Positions 14,629-20,325 of a DNA stretch of 20,325 nt are shown in pieces (position 1 is the stretch's first letter; the number at the start of each line of letters is the position of its first letter). The position numbers and the translations under genes were made by a program. Source of the DNA: an uncultured Solobacterium sp. (GTDB taxonomy: Bacteria > Bacillota_I > Bacilli_A > Erysipelotrichales > Erysipelotrichaceae); the NCBI GenBank assembly GCA_905235315.1, contig CAJOLG010000024.1:1-20325 (forward strand), written 5' to 3'. The notes under the pieces were generated by a model. It did not search any database. It was not told the DNA's origin and was given only the letters and a program-made list of their open reading frames with translations.

Positions 14629-14714
14629 GTAAGCGGGAAATATCCGCAGCTTATGGGGCGTTTTTGGGCCCCACCACTTATCCTCCGGTAACCAATCCGG
14701 AGGACCATTTTTTT
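14629..14714 (+). ncRNA. Candidate small RNA of about 85 nt
   Basis: A consensus promoter lies directly upstream and an intrinsic terminator ends the unit. Between them is no open frame with a ribosome-binding site. The predicted RNA has three consecutive hairpins: TAAGC/GCTTA with inner GG/CC (about 14630-14652), GGGGC/GCCCC around a T-rich loop (about 14655-14672), and the terminator stem. It does not resemble 6S, SRP, tmRNA, RNase P or a T-box as far as I can tell. It lies between the transposon remnant and the sorE terminator. The stretch 14715-14867 beyond it holds nothing recognisable. Confidence 0.5.
14681..14714 (+). terminator. Intrinsic terminator of the candidate small RNA
   Basis: TCCTCCGG and CCGGAGGA form a perfect 8-bp stem around TAACCAAT, then CCA and seven T. 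Confidence 0.75.
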
Positions 14715-14867
14715 ATTAATAAGGCGGTCGTATCATGCGCATCGGATTTGCCATCTGAATGCGGCTGAGTGTTCCTGTTTCACCGTGAAGTTCCGGTTTC
14801 GATGGCCTTGATCAATCGCTGAAATCACATGGTTCGGGTGTTTCATGTCTGCGCAGGAATAAGAGTA

Positions 14868-14900
14868 ACAGGAAAAAGCCCTCGCGGGCTTTTTTCCTGT
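14868..14900 (-). terminator. Terminator of the hexitol operon (after the sorE-like gene)
   Basis: On the - strand ACAGGAAAAAAGCCC pairs across GCGA with GGGCTTTTTCCTGT. The same sequence with few changes lies after ftsH at 5701-5732. Confidence 0.8.
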
Positions 14901-14934
14901 TTTTTAAGCGATCACCTGCTTCTGCCGGGGAAGA

Positions 14935-16209
14935 TCAGAATGCATCCACGGTTACGCCGAAGTGCTCGAAGATCATTTTTTCCGCTTCCGGATTCCAGAG
15001 GCCGTTGTGTGCTTTACAGCAGGCATCCAGTTCCTTGAAGAACGGATCGGTTTCTCCCAGTTTCCCGAAATCTTCGATTGCGGTCATCGGCATGTTGAAC
15101 TGCGTATACGCCAGCTTCTTGCCGCCTTTGATGTTCGGAAGGCTGCAGGTAGTTTCAGCGATACTGTCAATCCCGCCGACATGCGTCACCATGATTGCCG
15201 GATCGATGATCCCTTTTGCGGCGAGATCATTCGCCTCAATGAGGTCATCGTTGTTTCCGCCGGTTGTCCCCATGATGTGGGTCGCGTTGTAGTGGCAGTC
15301 GTAGAGATTTACGTTCGCCGTGAAGTCCTTGTTGCTCGGTCCCGAGAAGAAGGACATACAGCCGTCATACGCCAGCACCTGGTTGCCGAGTTCCGCAACG
15401 GAAGGCACCGGCACATAGATCAGCACATCATCATACCCATGGCCGTCGGTCAGATCCATCAGGCCCTGACGCGGATCTTCCATCGCTGCGGTGTTGACAT
15501 AAATCAGCTCCACGCCGTGTTCCTTTGCCCATTCCGGCGAAACCACTTCCTTCGCACGGGCAATCTTGACGTCATCGACATCAGTCACAACGACCTTTGC
15601 CGGATCATACGGGCAGACGCATGCATATGCGACTGCGCCGAGTCCCATCGGGCCGCATCCGCCCATGATGATCAGATTGCCGCCGCGCTTGAGTCCCATC
15701 TCATGGGTGTAGACACCCTGTTTGGTGTGATACTGCGCATGCATGGCACCGATCGAGCAGGACAGCGGCTCGCCCAGGCTTGCCTTGTAGAAGCTGTCTC
15801 CTTCAAACGGCATCAGGGCGCCGACTTCCATGGCCTCATGCGGGAAGATGCAGTAGGTGCAGTCTCCGCCGAAGTACTCATAGGAGTATCCGGGAGATGC
15901 CATGGAACCCTTGTAGTTCAGCGCGGGCTGCTGCGCAAAGCGCATGCCCGGCCGGAACTGGTCTTTCCACTTTTCGCCGACTTTTACAATGACCCCCGCA
16001 AACTCATGGCCGGTGATAATCGGATTGGTATCGATATTCTGCGGCGCGCGTTTGTGGTTCTTGCCCTGTTTGGCAAGCTTGTAGGTCGACATACAGATAC
16101 TGTCGCTGTAAATCTTGGCGAGGATCTCATCATCCTTGATTTCCGGAAGTTCAAACTCTTCCAGGCGGAGATCCATTTCACCGTACATTCGGACTGCTTT
16201 TGTTTTCAT
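14935..16209 (-). CDS. Zinc-dependent sugar-phosphate dehydrogenase, L-sorbose-1-phosphate reductase (SorE) type
   Basis: This 424-aa medium-chain dehydrogenase resembles SorE, which interconverts L-sorbose 1-phosphate and D-glucitol 6-phosphate. Catalytic zinc ligands are C39 (SDSICMSTYK) and H68/E69 (NPIITGHEFAG). The cofactor fold carries GGCGPMGLGA (183-192). The cysteine cluster for a structural zinc is absent, and the protein is longer than typical 340-350-aa dehydrogenases. It is the last gene of a cluster with a mannitol-type PTS and fructose-1-phosphate kinase, 36 bp after the PTS gene, with AGGAG 8 nt before the ATG. By context it may oxidise hexitol 1-phosphate at C2 to fructose 1-phosphate. 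Family assignment is good; the substrate is inferred. A decayed copy of its 3' end lies at 5751-5842. Confidence 0.8.
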   Translation of the reverse strand: MKTKAVRMYGEMDLRLEEFELPEIKDDEILAKIYSDSICMSTYKLAKQGKNHKRAPQNIDTNPIITGHEFAGVIVKVGEKWKDQFRPGMRFAQQPALNYKGSMASPGYSYEYFGGDCTYCIFPHEAMEVGALMPFEGDSFYKASLGEPLSCSIGAMHAQYHTKQGVYTHEMGLKRGGNLIIMGGCGPMGLGAVAYACVCPYDPAKVVVTDVDDVKIARAKEVVSPEWAKEHGVELIYVNTAAMEDPRQGLMDLTDGHGYDDVLIYVPVPSVAELGNQVLAYDGCMSFFSGPSNKDFTANVNLYDCHYNATHIMGTTGGNNDDLIEANDLAAKGIIDPAIMVTHVGGIDSIAETTCSLPNIKGGKKLAYTQFNMPMTAIEDFGKLGETDPFFKELDACCKAHNGLWNPEAEKMIFEHFGVTVDAF

Positions 16210-16245
16210 TGTCTTTACTCCTATTCAGAGATCACGGTCTCTTTA

Positions 16246-18114
16246 TTACTTAAACAGATTGTAGATTTCGTCCTCACTCATGTTCACAATGCGGTCAACT
16301 GCCTCTTCGGTCTCACACGCTTCCGCAATCTTTGCGAGTGCGTTCATGTGGTCATCGCCGACCGATGCGACACCGATCACCAGCTTGACGATCTTGTCAT
16401 CGCCCCAGTCCAGACCGTTGGGATACGTGAAGATCGCAATACCGGAGTTGAGGATTTCGCCGGTCATGGATTCGATGCCGTGCGGAATGGCGATGGAGTT
16501 GCCGATTGCGGTATTGAATACCTTTTCCTTTTCAAACATCGCATCGGTGTAGCGCTCTGTGACATAACCGCTGTCTTTCAGGACTTTGCCCATTGCCCGG
16601 ATTGCCTCTTCCTTGGTCTTTGCCGGGTGATTGCGGATGATGTTCTGCTTGAGGAGAATTCCGCCGTGGAAATCGGTTCCGCTTTCCACTTCCGGATTGG
16701 TGTTGATTCTTGCGTCCAGGAGATCCTGTACGATCTGGTCATATTCCGGAGCGGTCATGAAGTTGGTAATAGTTACAATCTTTGCGTTCGGTGCGCTCTT
16801 GATTGCGCGCTCTGCGAGATCCTTGTGGCATACCACCAGCTCAGCGTCTGCCGGAATATCGGATACCGACGCATGTCTCACTTTGATGTTGTCAAAGCCG
16901 GCTGCTTCGAGTTTCTTCTGCAGTACGGTTGCGCCCATTGCGGAGCTGCCCATGCCCGCATCACATGCGAAGACGATATTGGTCAGTGTGCGAAGATCGA
17001 TCTTATTGCCGGCTTCGCCGATTGCGTAAGCGGAGGCAGTGGTGACGCCTTTGGACTGGGCTTTCATATCCTGCATCTTCTTTTCTGCTTCGTCGAGGTC
17101 ACCTTTCGGGTTGGTAAGACGAACGATCGGAGAAGCGATCAGGAAGGAAACCGCGGTTGCGATCAGCGCGGACAGCAGAACCAGAAGGGTCATACCGCGG
17201 GGAGCCATTCCGACATATGCGAAGATGGAACCCGGAGATGCAGGGCTCGCAAGACCGAGGCCGAACATTACGTTGAAGAACATCGCTGCCATGGAGCCGC
17301 CGATGGTGGCCAGCAGGAGAAGCGGGTTCATCAGAATGTACGGGAAGGAAATCTCATGAATACCGCCGAGGAAGTGAACGATGAGGGCACCGGGAGCGGA
17401 AGCCCTGGTGTTTTCATCTTTCGAGAATAACCAGTACGCGAGCAGTACGCCTGCGCCGGGACCCGGGTTGGTTTCGATCATGTAGAAAATGGAATGGCCG
17501 AGTGTCTTGACCTGTTCCGCACCGAGCGGTGTGAAGATACCGTGGTTGATCGCGTTGTTGAGGAACAGCACTTTTGCCGGTTCCACGAAGATCGAGATCA
17601 GCGGGAGAAGTCCATGGTCGACAAGCACCTGTACGCCGGCGCTGAGCACAGCGAGCACGCCTGCCATAAACGGACCCATGACATAGAAGCCAAGAATTGC
17701 GAGCAGAAGACCGAGGATACCGAGCGAGAAATTGCTGACAAGCATTTCAAAGCCGGGTTTCACCTTGCCGTCAACTGCCTGGTCGAATTTCTTAATGACC
17801 CAGCCGGCGAACGGTCCCATGATCATCGCACCCATTAACATGGTGTATTCTGTACCGCAGATGGTACCTATCGTTGCGATGGTTCCGGCGATTGCGCCGC
17901 GGTCACCGCCGACCATTTTGCCGCCCTGATACGCAATCAGGATGGGAAGCAGATAGGTAAGCATCGGGCTTACGATTGTTGCCAGCTGAGCATTCGGCAG
18001 CCAGCCGGTGTCGATGAATAATGCGGTTAGAAGTCCCCAGGCAATAAACGCGCCGATGTTCGGCATAACCATTGCGCTGAGAAAGCGGCCGAATGACTGT
18101 ACTCGTTCTTTCAT
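16246..18114 (-). CDS. mtlA: PTS mannitol-type transporter EIICBA
   Basis: This 622-aa three-domain permease imports and phosphorylates a hexitol, most likely D-mannitol, to its 1-phosphate. It follows Escherichia coli MtlA closely: SFGRFLSAMVMPNIGAFIAW near the start, VEPAKVLFLNNAINHGIF (178-195), and the substrate motif GGIHE (250-254). The IIB active cysteine is C384 in FACDAGMGSSAMGA, and the IIA histidine H545 in IAIPHGIES. A linker (QDMKAQSKG) joins IIC to IIB. The operon order is fruK-mtlA-sorE-like. The gap to fruK is 31 bp, with AAGGGG as ribosome-binding site. No mtlD or mtlR is present, which is unusual for a mannitol operon. Substrate could also be another hexitol. Confidence 0.9.
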   Translation of the reverse strand: MKERVQSFGRFLSAMVMPNIGAFIAWGLLTALFIDTGWLPNAQLATIVSPMLTYLLPILIAYQGGKMVGGDRGAIAGTIATIGTICGTEYTMLMGAMIMGPFAGWVIKKFDQAVDGKVKPGFEMLVSNFSLGILGLLLAILGFYVMGPFMAGVLAVLSAGVQVLVDHGLLPLISIFVEPAKVLFLNNAINHGIFTPLGAEQVKTLGHSIFYMIETNPGPGAGVLLAYWLFSKDENTRASAPGALIVHFLGGIHEISFPYILMNPLLLLATIGGSMAAMFFNVMFGLGLASPASPGSIFAYVGMAPRGMTLLVLLSALIATAVSFLIASPIVRLTNPKGDLDEAEKKMQDMKAQSKGVTTASAYAIGEAGNKIDLRTLTNIVFACDAGMGSSAMGATVLQKKLEAAGFDNIKVRHASVSDIPADAELVVCHKDLAERAIKSAPNAKIVTITNFMTAPEYDQIVQDLLDARINTNPEVESGTDFHGGILLKQNIIRNHPAKTKEEAIRAMGKVLKDSGYVTERYTDAMFEKEKVFNTAIGNSIAIPHGIESMTGEILNSGIAIFTYPNGLDWGDDKIVKLVIGVASVGDDHMNALAKIAEACETEEAVDRIVNMSEDEIYNLFK

Positions 18115-18145
18115 AATTATTTACCCCTTCAGTGCATGTGCTTTT

Positions 18146-19063
18146 TCATTCAAAGCAGTCTTCGCTGCGTGACAGCAGAGCTTTAACTTCTTCCTTTGTC
18201 GCAAGTGCATCGGAGAATGCGCTGGCGCTGCCGGTGCACACTCCCATGCGGAACGCTTCCCGGTAGTCATTGTTTTTGAGATACCCTGCCAGGAATCCCG
18301 CAACCATGGAATCTCCGGCGCCGACCGAGTTTCTCAGGACTCCTTTCGGTGCGGATGCCCGGTACTCTTCGCCGTCCTCGGTCACGAGAACTGCGCCGTC
18401 GCCGGCCATGGATACGATGACATTGCGCGCTCCCATCTCCTGGAGCTTCTTTGCGTATACCACGACCTCATCTTTTGTTTTGATCACGGTATGGAAGATT
18501 TCGCCAAGCTCATGATTGTTCGGCTTGATCACAAACGGATGATACGGCATGACCTTTACCAGCAGGTCGTTCGTTGCGTCCACCGCCACTGCGATGCCGC
18601 GGCCGTCAAGATACTTCATGATATCCATGTAGATCGTCTCCGGCATACTGGAAGGAATACTTCCGGACAGCACCAGGATGTCTCCTTCCTGAAGATGATC
18701 CAGCTGACGGTACAGCTTCTGAATATCTCCGTCGCTGATCTTCGGACCCCGGCCGTTGATTTCCGTTTCCTGATCGGAACGCATCTTCAGGTTGATCCGG
18801 CTTGTGCCGTCAGAGACATGAATGAAGTCTGTCTGTACTCCCATCTCCTCCAGCAGACGCTGAATCTCCCGTCCGGTGAACCCGGCCATAAAGCCCAGAG
18901 CCGTGTTGTCATAGCCGAGGTTCTTCAAAACGATCGATACGTTGATTCCCTTTCCGCCGGGATAGATCAGTTCGTCTGCAGTACGATTGATCTCCCCCGC
19001 CTTAAAGTGATCGACGGTCACAATGTAATCCAGGGATGGATTAAATGTTACGGTATAAATCAT
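18146..19063 (-). CDS. fruK: 1-phosphofructokinase (fructose-1-phosphate kinase)
   Basis: This 305-aa PfkB-family kinase converts fructose 1-phosphate to fructose 1,6-bisphosphate. It shows PGGKGINVS (35-43), ETEINGRGPKISD (99-111), VLSGSIPSS (131-139), the conserved KPNNHELGE (180-188), and the catalytic base D251 in GAGDS (248-252). It resembles Bacillus FruK much more than tagatose-6-phosphate kinase LacC. The usual partner is a fructose PTS (FruA); here the next gene is a mannitol-type PTS instead. It is first in the operon, divergent from a DeoR-type regulator, with GGAGGTGA before the ATG. Confidence 0.92.
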   Translation of the reverse strand: MIYTVTFNPSLDYIVTVDHFKAGEINRTADELIYPGGKGINVSIVLKNLGYDNTALGFMAGFTGREIQRLLEEMGVQTDFIHVSDGTSRINLKMRSDQETEINGRGPKISDGDIQKLYRQLDHLQEGDILVLSGSIPSSMPETIYMDIMKYLDGRGIAVAVDATNDLLVKVMPYHPFVIKPNNHELGEIFHTVIKTKDEVVVYAKKLQEMGARNVIVSMAGDGAVLVTEDGEEYRASAPKGVLRNSVGAGDSMVAGFLAGYLKNNDYREAFRMGVCTGSASAFSDALATKEEVKALLSRSEDCFE

Positions 19064-19159
19064 GTCTCACCTCCGCTGCCTCACAGCTTATGCACTTTCA
19101 TTGTCACGGATAAAGCGACCTATTGCAATGGATTTTCGTGATTTCACTCAAATACTCAT

Positions 19160-19179
19160 CGTTTAATGATTATTAAGCG
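19160..19179. promoter_or_regulatory. Candidate operator for the DeoR-type regulator
   Basis: CGTTTAATGATTATTAAGCG is an inverted repeat of 10-bp half sites with 8 of 10 paired positions, in the middle of the fruR-fruK divergent gap. A related half site (GAGCGTTTT) recurs at 19229-19237. The right part AAGCGTTTT also resembles a catabolite-repression (cre) core, so CcpA binding is an alternative. Confidence 0.5.
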
Positions 19180-19192
19180 TTTTATCTGATGT

Positions 19193-19198
19193 TATAAT
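19193..19198 (+). promoter_or_regulatory. -10 box of the DeoR-type regulator gene
   Basis: TATAAT with only a weak match (TTATTA) 17 bp upstream. It lies 14 bp past the candidate operator. For fruK on the other strand, TTGCAA (19123-19128) and GACAAT 17 bp further (19100-19105) are a possible but weak promoter. Confidence 0.45.
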
Positions 19199-19254
19199 CA
19201 GTTTATACAGGTATACGATCATTTATTATGAGCGTTTTGGAAGGAGGCACCTCA

Positions 19255-20007
19255 ATGTCAAAACAGAACCGCTGGTCACAGATCATCGATCTCTGCCGCC
19301 AGAAAGAAACCGTCACGGTCAGTGAGCTTGTCGAGCGGCTCGGCGCAAGCCCGGCAACGATCCGCCGCGACCTGCAGGATATGGAAGATCTGCGCATGCT
19401 GGAGCGCTTTCACGGCGGTGCCCGCTTATCCGGTTCCTCCTACAATGAACCGGCAATGCTGATAAAATCCGAGCTCAACGCCCACGAAAAGCGCCAGATC
19501 GGATATCTGGCTGCGAAGCAGATCAAAGACAACATGATGGTATATCTCGATGCGGGAAGCACCACCTATGAAATGCTGAACTATATCCGGGCGCGCAATA
19601 TTACCGTTGTCACGTCCGGAGTGCCGCATCTTTCCGTCCTCGGTCAGCAGGGCATCAGTACGATTGTGCTGGGCGGAAAACTTCACTGGCCGACGGAAGC
19701 CATCACCGGAAAGACCGCCATCCGGCAGATGGAGGATCTGTACTTTGATATTTCATTTGTCGGCACCAACGGCATTCATGAACAGATCGGCTTTACCACC
19801 TCCAACGAACTGGAGGCCGAGACAAAACATCTTGCGATCACCCACAGCCGCTGTCCGTACATTCTCGCCGACAGCTCCAAGTTTCACAAACTCTGTCCGG
19901 TGCCCTTCGCAGGGCTCGATGAGGCAGTGATCCTGACCGACGGAATCGCCGGCTTTGATGAAACCCTGATTCGCTATATCACCACCGGCGGCGGCACAAA
20001 CCTCTGA
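19255..20007 (+). CDS. DeoR/GlpR-family transcriptional regulator (FruR-like)
   Basis: This 250-aa regulator has an N-terminal helix-turn-helix (RWSQIIDLCRQKETVTVSEL, then the recognition helix ASPATIRRDLQDME, about 5-55). The C-terminal sugar-phosphate-binding DeoR domain (about 76-232) includes VYLDAGSTTYEMLNYI and VTSGVPHLSVLG. The start is at the ATG preceded by GGAAGGAGG with 7-nt spacing. An upstream ATG at 19228 has no such site. It is divergent from fruK-mtlA-sorE and probably represses that operon until a sugar phosphate, plausibly fructose 1-phosphate, binds. The effector is inferred. Confidence 0.88.
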   Translation: MSKQNRWSQIIDLCRQKETVTVSELVERLGASPATIRRDLQDMEDLRMLERFHGGARLSGSSYNEPAMLIKSELNAHEKRQIGYLAAKQIKDNMMVYLDAGSTTYEMLNYIRARNITVVTSGVPHLSVLGQQGISTIVLGGKLHWPTEAITGKTAIRQMEDLYFDISFVGTNGIHEQIGFTTSNELEAETKHLAITHSRCPYILADSSKFHKLCPVPFAGLDEAVILTDGIAGFDETLIRYITTGGGTNL

Positions 20008-20015
20008 ACACGTAA

Positions 20016-20055
20016 AAACCCCGGCTTCAGGAAATTCATCCCGGTGCCGGGGTTT
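20016..20055. terminator. Bidirectional terminator between the regulator and the last gene
   Basis: AAACCCCGGC and GCCGGGGTTT form a perfect 10-bp stem with a 20-nt loop. T tracts follow on both strands (TTTGTTTTT on +, TTTTT on -), which suits two convergent genes. Confidence 0.85.
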
Positions 20056-20078
20056 GTTTTTGTCATTCAGGCGTTTGT

Positions 20079-20325
20079 TCAGCCGTTGATCTTGTCTTTC
20101 AGAGCACTGATGGCGTTTTCGAGATCACTGAGCCTTGACTGGGCGATCTGAATATCCCGCTGGAAGCCTTCATTCAGTCCGGGATTATCCGTGATCTCAA
20201 TGCGGTGCTTCAGATCCTCGATCTGGGCAGTGAGGGTTTCCTTCTCGGTGTTTTTCTCATCGAGCTCTTTCTGGAACCGCTCTACCGCAATGGCACGCTT
20301 GCCGTCCCAGAAGGTTTCCTTTGTG
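20079..20325 (-). CDS. Coiled-coil protein, C-terminal part only
   Basis: The last 81 residues of a - strand gene that begins beyond the window. They are charged and heptad-like (VERFQKELDEKNTEKETL, QIEDLKHRIEI, then SRLSDLENAISALKDKING at the end), predicting two coiled-coil helices joined at TDNPGLNEGF. No domain family was recognised. The terminator at 20016-20055 ends it. Confidence 0.65.
   Translation of the reverse strand, partial: TKETFWDGKRAIAVERFQKELDEKNTEKETLTAQIEDLKHRIEITDNPGLNEGFQRDIQIAQSRLSDLENAISALKDKING

Noticed and set aside
14365..14691. A 108-codon + strand frame across the TnpB remnant and small-RNA region
   Set aside because: Overlaps the promoter and hairpins of the RNA candidate and the complementary TnpB tail; no family or ribosome-binding site.
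14962..17430. An 822-codon + strand open frame antisense to the sorE-like and PTS genes
   Set aside because: It is rich in Cys and His, has no recognisable domain or ribosome-binding site, and lies opposite two clear enzymes whose codon pattern keeps the opposite frame open.

Overview
The window reads as a low-to-mid GC Gram-positive (Bacillota) chromosome, possibly an Erysipelotrichia-like gut or animal-associated fermenter. The phylum call rests on strong AGGAGG-type ribosome-binding sites, a CIRCE heat-shock operator, a PyrR-type leader, an ECF vitamin transporter, YesM/YesN signalling and PTS-based sugar uptake. The class is a guess from overall look. No rRNA, tRNA or CRISPR array was seen.

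Layout. 1-213: right end of an IS200/IS605-type element with an omega-RNA-like fold. 285-1953: uracil permease (- strand) behind a PyrR-style attenuator. 2211-2636: two tandem small peptides with double-glycine leaders and a shared C-terminal motif. 2678-3731: sdpR-sdpI pair (- strand) with two abutting palindromic operators. 3725-5732: ftsH (+) behind a CIRCE element. 5701-5842: a terminator copy and a decayed copy of the 3' end of the sorE-like gene at 14935. 5876-6922: a 95-aa unknown protein and an ECF transporter S component. 7049-14125: a six-gene sugar operon on the - strand (solute-binding lipoprotein, two permeases, YesM-type kinase, YesN-type regulator, GH30 glycosidase). 14126-14934: gene-poor stretch with a truncated TnpB/right-end remnant and a candidate small RNA with its own promoter and terminator. 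14935-20007: hexitol catabolism (sorE-like dehydrogenase, mannitol-type PTS EIICBA, 1-phosphofructokinase) with a divergent DeoR-family regulator. 20079-20325: C-terminal end of a coiled-coil protein.

How it fits together. In the 7-14 kb operon the lipoprotein and permeases import an oligosaccharide, the kinase/regulator pair probably senses sugar and controls the operon, and the cytoplasmic GH30 enzyme hydrolyses the imported glycoside. No transporter ATPase lies nearby, so a shared one is probably used. In the 15-20 kb cluster a mannitol-type PTS sits with a SorE-type dehydrogenase and fructose-1-phosphate kinase instead of mannitol-1-phosphate 5-dehydrogenase. This suggests an alternative route: hexitol 1-phosphate oxidised at C2 to fructose 1-phosphate, then to fructose 1,6-bisphosphate. 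That route and the paired double-glycine peptides are the two most interesting signals here. Both are inferences from sequence only.
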